DNA of 64,000 nucleotides from Bacillota bacterium (GCA_023433405.1 JAEZCT010000044.1:91689-155688), one strand, 5' to 3'; positions 9,088-18,430 are shown, counted from the first letter of the stretch. Numbers and translations are program-made. Notes: generated by a model from the sequence alone, not told the origin.

Positions 9088-10797
9088 TTAGCCCCAATTC
9101 TCCATGCGCCACTTAATCTCTTTGTTAATTACTTCGAGATAAGCCTTATAGTTGGTTTGCTCAATCTTACCAACATACTCGGTCCAGACTGCATCGAAAT
9201 CGGCGGGGTTGCCGAGGATGGCCTTGGGCAGATACTGCAGTGCAAGGTCTCTCAGCTGCGTATCGGCCATCTGTGCGTCGGAGCCGTCCACCAGCGGAAT
9301 GTTCCAGGCGGGGTAATAGGGTGGGTTCTCCGGGGGCTGATTGAGGAACTGCACCCAGGTCTGTTTGCCGTAGCCTTCCAGAAGCTTTTTGTCATAATCC
9401 TTTAAGGTGGCAAAGAATTCCTCGGGCTGACCGTCTGTGTCGTAGTTGTTGCCGTTTGAGTACTGTCCCTGTTTCTTGGGCATCATATCCCAAAACGCCT
9501 CATACTTGTTTTTGGTCTTCCAAACCGGGTCATCCTGCTCAGTGCGCATCTCGGGGGTGCGGTAGTAGCGACCCTGCTCGTTTACCAGGTAGTCTTCTCC
9601 CTCTACGCCCCAGCTAAAGAGAATCTGCCAGTCCTCTTCCAGAATGGTATTGAGGAAGGCGACCGCCTTATCGGGCTCCTTGCAGTTGACGCTTACGCTG
9701 TAGCCCTGGTTGATGTTCATAACATCGCGGTCACGGTAGTAGGGCTCGTAGCCGTCGTAAACAGGCATAACAGGAATCCACTGGCGCTCATAGCGGCCCT
9801 CGGCGGTCAACGCGTCGTAAGCGTTTCCGAAGTTCCAGCGCTGGTCAAACATGCCAAGCACACGTCCACTGGCGAGCTTCGCGAGGTATTGGTCATAGTT
9901 TTGCGTAAAGGTTTCGGGGTCTACCAGCTTTTTCTGGTTCATATCGTTAAGTGTCTTATAGTAGGTCTTTGCAAAATCCTTGTTGGCGAAGATATCCGCT
10001 TCGTGGGTTTCAAAGTCAACCACCACGCCGCCGTCGTTGGGATGCCCTACCAGGTGCTGGGGCGCGTTGGTCAGGCAGAATTCTTTACCTGGCGCCGCGC
10101 AAATTTCAAAGCCGATGGTGGGCTGTCCGTCAATGGTGGGGTATTTTGCTTTATACTGTTCAATAAGACTAAAATAGGTTTCAAGGTCATTAATTTCGGG
10201 ATACCCGAACTCCTCCACCACCGCCTTCTGAATCCAGAACGCAGGTCCCCAATGGGTTCCGGCGGAGATTTCTCCGTAATAACGGTTATAGTTGGGCAGA
10301 ACATAGATCTTGCCGTCAGCGGGGTACGAAAGCCTGCTTAGGAACGGCTCCACATGGGTTAAAATGTTTCCCGCAAGGCTTGGGGTTAAGTAATCGTTAA
10401 AGGGAATCACCGCGCCGGCCTCAATAAAGCGGGCGTTCTGGCTGGAGTTACCGATAATGTCCGGGTACTCGCCGCCGGCAATCATGACGCCAATCTTTTC
10501 ATCAAAGTTGCTGGAGATGATGTCAAGCTCCAGGGTGACACCAAGCTCATCCTTTAATCTCTTGGCCAGCTTATTGTCCGAAGAGGGGGCGGGCTTTGCT
10601 GTCGGAACAAAAACCGTAAAATGGGTGGGATTCTCTGGGCTGAGAACGGGCAGGGTTCTGCCATCATCGGCGGACGCCGTAGGCAGCTCCTCAGCAACCA
10701 CACGCGAGCTTTCCTGTGCCGGGGCGGGGGTGCCGCAAGCCGCAAAGGTAGCAATCATAACAATTGCCAGCAATGCGCATACGAGTTTCATTTTCAT
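9088..10797 (-). CDS. Extracellular solute-binding lipoprotein, LplA type
   Basis: 569 residues. The N-terminus is a lipoprotein signal (hydrophobic run then TFAACG, lipobox Cys), so it is anchored outside the membrane. Length and sequence (FTVFVPTAKPAPSSDNKLAK, later YPDIIGNSS) fit the large LplA-type binding proteins of CUT1 transporters. It captures the oligosaccharide for the two permeases downstream. I start at the ATG at 10797, with AAGGAG 12 nt upstream; a TTG at 10806 is too close to that site. Divergent from a YesN/YesM block that probably controls it. Confidence 0.93.
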   Translation of the reverse strand: MKMKLVCALLAIVMIATFAACGTPAPAQESSRVVAEELPTASADDGRTLPVLSPENPTHFTVFVPTAKPAPSSDNKLAKRLKDELGVTLELDIISSNFDEKIGVMIAGGEYPDIIGNSSQNARFIEAGAVIPFNDYLTPSLAGNILTHVEPFLSRLSYPADGKIYVLPNYNRYYGEISAGTHWGPAFWIQKAVVEEFGYPEINDLETYFSLIEQYKAKYPTIDGQPTIGFEICAAPGKEFCLTNAPQHLVGHPNDGGVVVDFETHEADIFANKDFAKTYYKTLNDMNQKKLVDPETFTQNYDQYLAKLASGRVLGMFDQRWNFGNAYDALTAEGRYERQWIPVMPVYDGYEPYYRDRDVMNINQGYSVSVNCKEPDKAVAFLNTILEEDWQILFSWGVEGEDYLVNEQGRYYRTPEMRTEQDDPVWKTKNKYEAFWDMMPKKQGQYSNGNNYDTDGQPEEFFATLKDYDKKLLEGYGKQTWVQFLNQPPENPPYYPAWNIPLVDGSDAQMADTQLRDLALQYLPKAILGNPADFDAVWTEYVGKIEQTNYKAYLEVINKEIKWRMENWG

Positions 10798-10996
10798 AGA
10801 ACACAAGCACTCCTTCTTCTAATCTTACAAAAACGTTATGGACTATCAACACATTTTTGTGTATAATTAGTATAATGTGAATTAACTATGAAGAACATTA
10901 ACAAATTACTGGTGAATGTAGGACAAAATATGAATGTGTACGCAAACTATTGAAGGCTGCGGCATTTTTTTGTATATTACCATAGTAGGGGGGCGG

Positions 10997-12538
10997 ATGT
11001 GGTTGCTTCGCATCGTAATGATAGACGACGAGCCGTCGGTGCTCGAAGGCTTGAGATTGATGGTGCCTTGGGAGGAGCTGGGGCTTGAGCTGTGCGGTGA
11101 AGCGACGGACGGCATGGAAGGGCTTGCACTCATCGAAGCGATCAGCCCGGACATTGTAGTAACCGATATCCGTATGCCAAGGCTTGACGGACTAAAGCTG
11201 TGCGAGCGGTTTGCCGGCCTTCGATCCGCGCCCAAGTTTATTATAATAAGCGGCTACAGCGATTTTGAGTATGCGCGCTCCGCCATACGGTATGGCGTTA
11301 AAAACTACCTGCTCAAACCTCTGGACGCATCAGAATTGAAGGAGGCATTCTCCGACATCGCGCTGGAAATACAAGATGACAAGCTGAGAGCGTCCGAAAC
11401 GCTTGAACTTGCCCGTTATATCGTTAGCTACTACACGAGCCGTGCCATCAAAAACACTGCGTCGCAAAAGCTATTCCATAAGCTGACGTTTATACTGGGA
11501 CTAATGCCGGAAATTAGGTATCGTCTTGTTTTGGTCATGGTGAAGGATTTTTTTAGGGACTTTCAGCAAACGGAGCCTGCCGCGGTGCTGCAAGGCATTA
11601 CCGATGCCCTCTGCCTAAAGCAGGCGGAGCTTACCTATTATCGGGGACTTGGGGTTTTCTTTGCGGTGGTACGCGAGGACTCAGGCGTCTATCACCACCT
11701 TTCGGCGGCATGTGAGGCGCTGCGCGGGACGCTTTCGGTTCCCACTGTACAATTTATCAGCAGCCCCGGCAGTGGGATTCTTCAGCTTGCGGAGCTGCAC
11801 CGTCAGGTTGCGCTGCTAAGGCTGTGGTATTACTACGGCAGCCAAAACCCTTTGCAGAGCTACGAAAAAACGCCGGAGCCCGTGACATTTGACGAGGGTT
11901 TTTGGCTTGAGCTCCCCTATGAGGCGCTAGAGCAGAGCGTGGCGAAGGGCTTGACGGAGGAAACGCGGTGCTTGGTGGAGCAGTTTTATCAAATCCTGCA
12001 AAAAGCCCGTCCTTCCCCGCGGCTGTTGAGCTTATACCAGCGCAGGCTGGCTCATTTGGCCGAGGATTTATCCTGTTTCTATAACATCAATATCCGAGAG
12101 CCGTTATATGAATATGTTACAGGGATAGAGGATGGAAACCTGAGGATTTGCAGGCAGGAGGCGGAGAAGATTTTTCTCAGGCTGTGCGGCTTAAGCAAGG
12201 ACCCCTTCTCAGCGTCTCACGGCGACCTTGCGGAGAATCTCCTTAATTACATGCGCGAAAACTACAGGGACGACCTTTCCCTTCAGGTGCTGGCGGAGGC
12301 GTTCTCGCTTTCGCCGCTTGTCGTGAGTAAAACGATACGAAAGCATACCGGGCAAAAATTTAACGACGTTGTCAACGAAATTAAAATAGAAAACGCCAAA
12401 CGGCTCATCGCCTCGTCTGATACCAAGCTGTCGGATGTTGCGGCGGAGGTCGGCTATCGGGATATCGCTTATTTCTCCAATAAGTTCAGACAGCTCACCG
12501 GTATGCTGCCCTCTGAATACAAATGTCTTTTCACCTGA
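10997..12538 (+). CDS. YesN-type response regulator with AraC DNA-binding domain
   Basis: About 513 residues. The N-terminal receiver domain has the acidic pair DDE, the phospho-acceptor Asp in IVVTDIRMP, the conserved Ser in IISGYSD and the Lys in LLKPLD. A long helical middle region (about 130-400) leads to a C-terminal AraC domain with two helix-turn-helix units (LSLQVLAEAFSLSPLVVSKT and LSDVAAEVGYRDIAYFSNKF). It likely activates the sugar operon that diverges from it. The GGGGGG run lies 3 nt from the ATG at 10997 and 9 nt from a TTG at 11003, so the TTG is a real alternative start. Confidence 0.92.
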   Translation: MWLLRIVMIDDEPSVLEGLRLMVPWEELGLELCGEATDGMEGLALIEAISPDIVVTDIRMPRLDGLKLCERFAGLRSAPKFIIISGYSDFEYARSAIRYGVKNYLLKPLDASELKEAFSDIALEIQDDKLRASETLELARYIVSYYTSRAIKNTASQKLFHKLTFILGLMPEIRYRLVLVMVKDFFRDFQQTEPAAVLQGITDALCLKQAELTYYRGLGVFFAVVREDSGVYHHLSAACEALRGTLSVPTVQFISSPGSGILQLAELHRQVALLRLWYYYGSQNPLQSYEKTPEPVTFDEGFWLELPYEALEQSVAKGLTEETRCLVEQFYQILQKARPSPRLLSLYQRRLAHLAEDLSCFYNINIREPLYEYVTGIEDGNLRICRQEAEKIFLRLCGLSKDPFSASHGDLAENLLNYMRENYRDDLSLQVLAEAFSLSPLVVSKTIRKHTGQKFNDVVNEIKIENAKRLIASSDTKLSDVAAEVGYRDIAYFSNKFRQLTGMLPSEYKCLFT

Positions 12539-12554
12539 TTGGGGGACGATGATG

Positions 12555-14372
12555 ATGCGGTTGTTTTCTTGGTTTAACAACATCGGGATACGCAATAAGC
12601 TCATAATTGTATACATAAGCTGCGTGATGATTCCCACGCTGGTGGGCGGTTTTATTTGGATAACGGTAACGGGGCAGGAGATGGATGCCCGTGAGACACA
12701 GTCACTCGATAATACCGCGGAGCGGGTGGTAACTAACTTCAGGCAGATTATTCAAAGCTCTGTGGACGTCACCAACCAGATCTCCACCGATATTACCCTC
12801 GCGCGTGACTTGGATAAGAGCTTTGACGATTTTTACAGCTATTACGAGTTTTTTTACCGAAGCCTGCGTTCTCGCTTTGATATGTACCTGCTTATTAACT
12901 CAAACTTCGCCAATATTACAATGTTCACCTCTAACCCAAACCATTCCAACAGCAGCTATTTTCAATACCTCAGCAATGCGGTACGAGAAGACGCTTGGTA
13001 TATTGACTATACGACAGCCGGCAGCCATGTAAGGCTAACCCCCATGGAGGCATCGGCCTTTTTATCCACCCATTCCCGATATCTGCGCATAACCCAGAGG
13101 GTCAGACGCAGCACAGAGCCCTTTATGCAGGAGCAGCTGGTGACCGTAGACCTCAAAATGGAGCGCATCCTGTCCGAAATCGCCTTGCAGGCCGGAGAAA
13201 TGGAGATCTACGTCTTAAAGGACGATCAGGTTGTCTATATGACGCCAATCTCAAACCGGGCGGAAATCGGGGAGCAGGTCTCGTTATCCGACAAGAGCAA
13301 TTTATACCGAATAAAGAAGCCTTTGGGGGATAGCTCGTATTTTAAGGGCTGGAGTATCCTTGGCGTCTACGACCGCTCTCTTTTGGTTCGCCAGCGCTAT
13401 GGCACGTTTATGTACATTATCGGCTGGACCACGCTGTTTGCCATTATCTCGGTGGTGATATTAACCCTTGTTCTCAATTCTGTAGTCGTAAGAATCACCC
13501 TGCTAGCAAACCACATGAAGAAGATTACGCGTAAAAACTTTGCCCGCCTTGACTATTCCCAAACGGGAACGGATGAGGTTGGCTTGCTCATACGCTTTTT
13601 TAATAACATGATTGGCGAGATTAACCGCCTGATAAACGACGTTTATAAGCTGGAGGTCAGGCAAAAGGCGATGGAGCTTGAGCATATCCGCGCGGAGCTG
13701 CAGTACCTGCAAAGTCAGGCTAACCCGCACTTTTTGTTTAACACCCTCAACGCCATTATGGTCGTTTGCGTCAAAAAGGGCTACACTGAGGTGGTGGAGG
13801 TAATACAAAGCCTTTCAAAGCTCCTGCGCAGGCTCTTGGATTCCGGCGATAAGCTGATTGCGCTCAAGGAGGAGTTTGACTTTATTGAAAAGTACCTGAT
13901 GATTGAAAAGTTCCGGTTCGGCGAAAAATTTTACTATGAAATCATTCTCGACCCGGAGGTGGAGCAGACCACAATCCCCCGTATGCTCATACAGCCGCTG
14001 GTGGAAAACGCCTGCATTCACGGCCTTCAATTGGTAAGCGGCAGGCAGCGGGTGTTAAAGCTCTCAGCAAGCAAGCAGCCGGACGGGGCAATCAGGATAC
14101 TTGTTGAGGATAACGGCATAGGCGTGGAGGAAGGCGCGCTGGAGGCAATGCGGATGGCATTAAAAAACCCAAACGAATCCGAAGGAGTAAGGATGGGCAT
14201 TGGGCTGCAAAACGTGTACCGCAGAATAAAGCTCCACTACAGCGGCAGCGCCGCTTTAACACTCGATAGCCGCGTGGGTGAAGGCATGACGGTTACCATT
14301 CTTCTTCGCAAGGAAGCGGGCGAAAACGGGCAAGGAGGAGAGAAAGATGCTGTACCGGCTATACATCGTTGA
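12555..14372 (+). CDS. YesM-type sensor histidine kinase
   Basis: 605 residues. A membrane helix (about 15-37), an extracellular sensor of about 240 residues, a second helix, a HAMP linker and a His_kinase/HATPase module: phospho-acceptor His in QSQANPHFLFNTLNAI, N box PLVENACIHGL, G box VEDNGIGVEEG. This family senses carbohydrates or the loaded binding protein and phosphorylates YesN regulators. Three ATG codons lie in a row (12549, 12552, 12555); GGGGGA is best spaced (8 nt) from the third. The gene begins 16 bp after the upstream regulator and overlaps the next regulator by 26 bp. Confidence 0.92.
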   Translation: MRLFSWFNNIGIRNKLIIVYISCVMIPTLVGGFIWITVTGQEMDARETQSLDNTAERVVTNFRQIIQSSVDVTNQISTDITLARDLDKSFDDFYSYYEFFYRSLRSRFDMYLLINSNFANITMFTSNPNHSNSSYFQYLSNAVREDAWYIDYTTAGSHVRLTPMEASAFLSTHSRYLRITQRVRRSTEPFMQEQLVTVDLKMERILSEIALQAGEMEIYVLKDDQVVYMTPISNRAEIGEQVSLSDKSNLYRIKKPLGDSSYFKGWSILGVYDRSLLVRQRYGTFMYIIGWTTLFAIISVVILTLVLNSVVVRITLLANHMKKITRKNFARLDYSQTGTDEVGLLIRFFNNMIGEINRLINDVYKLEVRQKAMELEHIRAELQYLQSQANPHFLFNTLNAIMVVCVKKGYTEVVEVIQSLSKLLRRLLDSGDKLIALKEEFDFIEKYLMIEKFRFGEKFYYEIILDPEVEQTTIPRMLIQPLVENACIHGLQLVSGRQRVLKLSASKQPDGAIRILVEDNGIGVEEGALEAMRMALKNPNESEGVRMGIGLQNVYRRIKLHYSGSAALTLDSRVGEGMTVTILLRKEAGENGQGGEKDAVPAIHR

Positions 14373-15426
14373 CGACGAGCCCTCCGTTATTGAGGGGTTA
14401 AGCCTATTGATGGACTGGCAGAGCGCGGGCTTCACAATCTGCGGCAGTTCGGATAACGGGGATAAGGCCTGGGAGGATATCCGGCGGTACCGGCCGCATG
14501 TGGTGATTACGGATATTCGTATGCCGAGTATGGATGGGCTGTCGTTAATCGAAAGGGCCCGCGGCGTGGGGTGCGATGTGCGCTTTGTGATATTGAGCGG
14601 ATACGGCACCTTCGACTACGCTCAAAAGGCTCTGCACAGCAAGGTCAAGCATTTTTTACTCAAGCCCCTCAATCATCAGGAGATCGAGGAGGTTTTTGAA
14701 GAGTTAAGGATGGAGTTGGATGCCACAAGCCACAAGGACGGTTTATACGGCGGTGCCGCGACGGAGGAGACGGTTTGTCAGGAGGTGGTGCGTGCGCTGG
14801 AGCTTTTGGACACCCTGGCGCTGCGAAACACCGTGGACCTTATCTACCCGCAGGAATACTCCGAGCTCGACCAGCGTTTCTCTCCTCACTGCTGCTGCTT
14901 TAAGTTGCGGGGGCAGATTGACAAGGTATTGTCAGAGACCTTTTCCCTGCTGGAAGCAAGGGGGATTGCAGCAGACAATTTTCTTGCAAAGATTGAGCCT
15001 GAATGGTATCCGAGCAAGCAGCTGCTCACCGATTTTTTGCTGGAGGCGATAGCGCAGCTTTCCGCCGAACGCAAAAAAGAGGCGCGCCCGCATCTTTATG
15101 AGGTGCGCGACTATATTCTCGCCCATCTTGCGGAGGATATCACGGTTAAGTCCTTATCCGAGCTGTTTTTTCTTGACTCGAACTATCTGGGCAACGCGTT
15201 TCAAAAGCAGTTTGAGCGGAGCATCAAGGATTTTATCAACTACCAACGGATTCAAAACGCGCTTGAGCTCATGGAGCGCACGGGGCAAACAGTCTATGAG
15301 ATAGCGTTCGCTTGCGGGTATAATAATTACAACCACTTTTACAAGATGTTTGAACGCTTTACCGGCGTCACCCCCAGCCAATTTAAAAGAACGCAGGTGC
15401 CGGTGGCGGAGCAGCAATATCAATAA
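14347..15426 (+). CDS. Second YesN-type response regulator with AraC domain
   Basis: 359 residues, shorter than its neighbour. Receiver domain with DDE, the Asp in VVITDIRMPSMDG, LSGYG and LLKPLN; then a short linker and an AraC domain (ITVKSLSELFFLDSNYLGNA and VYEIAFACGYNNYNHFYKMF). It starts inside the histidine kinase gene, with AAGGAGGAG upstream of the ATG, so the two are translationally coupled and this is probably the direct partner of the kinase. Two response regulators around one kinase is unusual; the first may have another input. Confidence 0.92.
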   Translation: MLYRLYIVDDEPSVIEGLSLLMDWQSAGFTICGSSDNGDKAWEDIRRYRPHVVITDIRMPSMDGLSLIERARGVGCDVRFVILSGYGTFDYAQKALHSKVKHFLLKPLNHQEIEEVFEELRMELDATSHKDGLYGGAATEETVCQEVVRALELLDTLALRNTVDLIYPQEYSELDQRFSPHCCCFKLRGQIDKVLSETFSLLEARGIAADNFLAKIEPEWYPSKQLLTDFLLEAIAQLSAERKKEARPHLYEVRDYILAHLAEDITVKSLSELFFLDSNYLGNAFQKQFERSIKDFINYQRIQNALELMERTGQTVYEIAFACGYNNYNHFYKMFERFTGVTPSQFKRTQVPVAEQQYQ

Positions 15427-15431
15427 TTAAG

Positions 15432-15480
15432 AACCAAGTGAAAAACTCCTAATTTACGGGTTTTTTACTTGGTTTTTTTA
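15432..15480 (+). terminator. Terminator of the YesN-YesM-YesN operon
   Basis: AACCAAGT pairs with ACTTGGTT, with a further A/T-rich inner stem, followed by TTTTTTT. The arms resemble the centre of the dispersed palindromic elements found elsewhere in the window. Confidence 0.8.
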
Positions 15481-15543
15481 TGGTAAATCACCATTATTAT
15501 TATTTCACAGCTGTTACTCGATACTGCGATGACCCGGCACCCA

Positions 15544-15615
15544 ATCTTTACAATGTTAAGATAATGATATTGACAGCGTAAAGATAGCGTGCTACAATAT
15601 TTACAGTGTTAAGAT
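15544..15615 (+). promoter_or_regulatory. TetR promoter with three 19-bp operator copies
   Basis: TTGACA (15570-15575), a 17-bp spacer, TACAAT (15593-15598). Three related 19-bp imperfect palindromes lie at 15544-15562, 15567-15585 and 15597-15615; the last ends AGTGTTAAGAT. They cover the region upstream, the -35 box, and the -10 box with the start site, as expected for an autorepressed TetR gene. Confidence 0.75.
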
Positions 15616-15635
15616 CAAGGGAGGGAGTGTAAGGA

Positions 15636-16226
15636 TTGAGCGAAAAAACATATCATCACGGCAACCTGCGCAATGAGCTGATTGAGGCGGGAATCACGCT
15701 GATTAACGAAAACGGGCTGGAAGGGTTCTCCCTGCGTAAGGTGGCCGCAAAATGTGAGGTCAGTCACGCGGCGCCCTACAGTCACTTTAAGGATATTGAC
15801 GCGCTGGTAGATGCAATGGGCGAACATGTGACACAAAAGTTTATGGATAAGCTGCACAGTGCCATTGCACACGCGCCCAACAGCCGCACGGCAATTACCC
15901 TGCTTGGCAAGGCGTACATCGAGTTTTTTGAAGAAAACCCGCTGTACTTTCAGTTTTTGTTTTACTATTCCCGCGTTACCATTGATCTGGACCAGGAAGG
16001 CCCGGACGATTACCCTCCCTTTGCACTGTTTCGCACTACGGTTTATGATGAGTTCCGTCAACAGGGGCTGCCCGAAGAGGAATATTGCCCACGCCTAATC
16101 TTTTTATGGTCCTGCGTTCACGGCATTGCCTCCATGCTATCCAACAGCGGCATCCGCTATTCCGGCGACTGGCAGTCCATTTTTACAAGCGGCATAAAGG
16201 GTCTTCAGCCTTTAAAACGAGAATGA
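15636..16226 (+). CDS. TetR-family regulator of the flavoprotein operon
   Basis: 196 residues. Helix-turn-helix FSLRKVAAKCEVSHAAPYSHF (about residues 31-51) and a C-terminal domain like the WHG type (IFLWSCVHGIASML). It starts with TTG at 15636, preceded by GGGAGGGAG, giving the usual TetR start SEKTYHHGNLRNEL. The three operator copies over its promoter suggest strong autorepression. It is followed by two flavoprotein genes in the same direction with an 18-bp gap, so it probably represses them as well until an oxidant or quinone-like ligand appears. Confidence 0.9.
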   Translation: MSEKTYHHGNLRNELIEAGITLINENGLEGFSLRKVAAKCEVSHAAPYSHFKDIDALVDAMGEHVTQKFMDKLHSAIAHAPNSRTAITLLGKAYIEFFEENPLYFQFLFYYSRVTIDLDQEGPDDYPPFALFRTTVYDEFRQQGLPEEEYCPRLIFLWSCVHGIASMLSNSGIRYSGDWQSIFTSGIKGLQPLKRE

Positions 16227-16244
16227 GAAAGGATCACATTTTCC

Positions 16245-16763
16245 ATGAGAGTAATAATCCATGATTTAACCCCAACAGAGCTCGGCGAGCTGAATCTTTC
16301 CCCATCCGGAGAAAACGAGTCCACGGACACAGCCTTTGTATCGGATGACGGAACAATCCGCAATTGCATCGGCTGCTTTGGGTGTTGGGTGAAAACACCC
16401 GGTACCTGTGTGCTCAAGGACGGCTACCACGAAATGGGCAAGCTTCTTTCGCAGTGCGACGAGATGGTTATCATCAGCAAATGTATGTATGGCAGCTTTA
16501 CCCCCTTTATCCGCAATGTGCTGGACCGCTGCATCCCTTACCTGCTGCCTTATTTCACAAAAGTCTGGGGTGAAACCCATCACCGTGACCGCTACCCAAA
16601 CCGCATGAGCTTCACCGCGCATTTTTACGGCGAGGATATTACGGCAGAAGAGGTCGAGACTGCCAAAGCGCTGCTGATTGCAAACGGGGAGAATTTTTAC
16701 AGTATTAAAAACGAGACCAGATTCCATAAAAATCTTGCCGCTTTAAAGGAGGCACTGCAATGA
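16245..16763 (+). CDS. Flavodoxin-fold iron-sulfur flavoprotein-like reductase
   Basis: 172 residues, shorter than most. It has the compact cysteine motif of iron-sulfur flavoproteins, C-x2-C-x2-C-x7-C (CIGCFGCWVKTPGTC, about residues 46-60), followed by the flavodoxin-like core (MVIISKCMYGSFTPFIRNVLDR). The family carries FMN and a 4Fe-4S cluster and passes electrons to oxygen, peroxide or other acceptors in anaerobes. The N-terminus lacks the usual flavin loop G-S-x-R at the very start, so activity is uncertain. It overlaps the next gene by 4 bp (ATGA). Confidence 0.75.
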   Translation: MRVIIHDLTPTELGELNLSPSGENESTDTAFVSDDGTIRNCIGCFGCWVKTPGTCVLKDGYHEMGKLLSQCDEMVIISKCMYGSFTPFIRNVLDRCIPYLLPYFTKVWGETHHRDRYPNRMSFTAHFYGEDITAEEVETAKALLIANGENFYSIKNETRFHKNLAALKEALQ

Positions 16764-17401
16764 ATATCGCTTTAATAAATGGCAGCCCGAAGCTTGGCGT
16801 CAGTAATTCCGGCATTCTTCTGGATAAGCTGGAGCCGCTGTTAAAGGACGGCAACACCCTTACCCATTACAATATCAGCCGCAAGCCGCTTACTCCTGAG
16901 CAGTACCGGGAGGTATGCCGCATGGATGCAATTGTTTTCGCCTTTCCCCTCTACATTGACGCGATTCCCTCTCACCTGTTCCGTATGCTCATCGAGCTTG
17001 CGAACTACCGCAAGGCAGCGTGCGATAGGGAAATTATGGTGTACGGCGTTATCAATAACGGCTTTTATGAGGGCTGCCAAAACGATGTTGCGGCGGACAT
17101 TCTGAGAAACTGGTGTCGACGTGAGGGCTTTACCTTCGGTCAGGCCATTGGTCAGGGCGGGGGCGAGATGATGGATTTTGTCTCTAATGTGCCGTTGGGA
17201 GCGGGACCGCTGAAAAACTTAGGTCTTGCAATGACGGAGCTTGCCGCGAATATTAACGCAAAAAGCGGCGGATCTACCCGCCTTTTTAACCCGAACCTCT
17301 CTCATTTCAGCTGGAAGCTGACCGCCCATATCTTTAAGTGGAATGCCTCCGCAAAGAAAAACGGGCTAAAGCCCAGGGAGCTTCTTGCACGATTATCATA
17401 G
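16760..17401 (+). CDS. NAD(P)H-dependent flavodoxin-family oxidoreductase
   Basis: 213 residues. It starts with the flavin-binding segment INGSPKLGVSNSGILLDKL and continues with AFPLYIDAIPSHLFRMLIEL, both typical of flavodoxin-fold NAD(P)H dehydrogenases. The cysteine cluster of the upstream protein is absent, so the two are not copies; they may form a complex in which one supplies flavin and the other the Fe-S cluster. Translationally coupled to the upstream gene and ended by a strong terminator. Confidence 0.8.
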   Translation: MNIALINGSPKLGVSNSGILLDKLEPLLKDGNTLTHYNISRKPLTPEQYREVCRMDAIVFAFPLYIDAIPSHLFRMLIELANYRKAACDREIMVYGVINNGFYEGCQNDVAADILRNWCRREGFTFGQAIGQGGGEMMDFVSNVPLGAGPLKNLGLAMTELAANINAKSGGSTRLFNPNLSHFSWKLTAHIFKWNASAKKNGLKPRELLARLS

Positions 17402-17404
17402 TAA

Positions 17405-17438
17405 AAAACGCGAAGCGGCTACCGCTTCGCGTTTTTGC
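17405..17438. terminator. Bidirectional terminator
   Basis: ACGCGAAGCGG pairs with the matching CCGCTTCGCGT around a short loop, with A- and T-runs on the two sides, between convergent genes. Confidence 0.88.
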
Positions 17439-17448
17439 ATGATATTTG

Positions 17449-18177
17449 CTATGAGTTATTAAAGTTTAGATCTTTTTGCGGTGGATTGGGAGGCGCACCG
17501 GCAATCTCTCGGATATGCCGTTCCACCGCACATGCCGCGCTCTCCTCCGCGAAAATGCGGTAGGTGTAAATGCTCCGTCCTGTGCGAAGGTCGGTCACCG
17601 ACAGCACGCGTGTGTCCTCCTGCTCGTCGCGGATGAGTGTGGAGAGCATGTTTTCATGGTCGATTATTGCGCGGTAATGCTCGCTGACCCCCGCCTCCTG
17701 AGTAATATCGCGTGTTTTACAGTTGATACCAGTTTTCTCAAACACGCTCGCAAATGCGATTTCAAAGCCGCGGTGGGTTGACCTTACCTCTCCCAGCACC
17801 GGGAGGGTCTTACCCAGCAGGACATGGTGAAGATACATCCGCCCGGGATGTGTGGGGCACAAGAACAGCCCGATATCGCTGTGCTGGGTCAGTGTGCGGC
17901 TTAGGTGGTTGATATCCTGCTCCCCGTAACGGTCAAAACGATACACGGTGTTCACCTGCCTGTCGTTTACGCCAAGGGACAGCACCCCGTTATCAAACAC
18001 ATTTTGCATAATAATTCCCTTAATGGTAAACACGTCGCCGTAGGATACCTGTGTAGTCCACAGGTCGTCGCAGAGGCAGGAGGATGCACTCACCCCTTCG
18101 GGAAGGGACAGCTGGTCCCATTTGGGCTGCTTTGCTTTTTTGCCCGCCGCAGCGGTATGCGAGCGCTCCAGACTCAT
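17449..18177 (-). CDS. Protein of unknown function, 242 residues
   Basis: I do not recognise this protein. It is soluble, with no signal peptide or membrane segment, and of mixed composition. Two cysteines occur as SSCLCDD (about residue 34). The middle part (DVFTIKGIIMQNVFDNGVLS) reads like a beta-rich domain; the C-terminal part (LSVTDLRTGRSIYTYRIFAE) like a small alpha/beta unit. The ATG has GGGAG 9 nt upstream and codon use is like the neighbours, so it is a real gene. It stands alone between a terminator and a 250-bp region. Confidence 0.6.
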   Translation of the reverse strand: MSLERSHTAAAGKKAKQPKWDQLSLPEGVSASSCLCDDLWTTQVSYGDVFTIKGIIMQNVFDNGVLSLGVNDRQVNTVYRFDRYGEQDINHLSRTLTQHSDIGLFLCPTHPGRMYLHHVLLGKTLPVLGEVRSTHRGFEIAFASVFEKTGINCKTRDITQEAGVSEHYRAIIDHENMLSTLIRDEQEDTRVLSVTDLRTGRSIYTYRIFAEESAACAVERHIREIAGAPPNPPQKDLNFNNS

Positions 18178-18271
18178 TCAATCACACTCCCGTCTTTTCC
18201 ATAGTCCCCAATCAAATGGGGATATGCTGTATTCAGTCCAAGCAACCGAAAGTCAGCTGTCGGAACCATTG

Positions 18272-18308
18272 TACTAATTCCGTTTTAAGCGTTTCAACGG
18301 GACTAGTA
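18272..18308. repeat. Short palindrome with TACTA/TAGTA ends
   Basis: 37-bp inverted repeat (TACTAATTCCG at one end, CGGGACTAGTA at the other). It may be an internal-deletion relic of the 100-bp palindromic elements, but only the ends match. Confidence 0.35.
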
Positions 18309-18373
18309 ATACATATATATTGAAGGGACAGGGCGGTTCATGCTAATCTTGTTTAAAATGAGCCAAAAACGAA

Positions 18374-18417
18374 ACACCGCCCGTCCAAAGCCTAAAAAGG
18401 CTTTGGACGGGCGGTGT
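18374..18417 (-). terminator. Terminator of the CofE-like gene
   Basis: Perfect 19-bp GC-rich stem (18374-18392 with 18399-18417) around a 6-nt loop, 13 bp after the stop codon, followed by a broken T run on the minus strand. Confidence 0.82.
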
Positions 18418-18430
18418 AACCGGCTACAGC

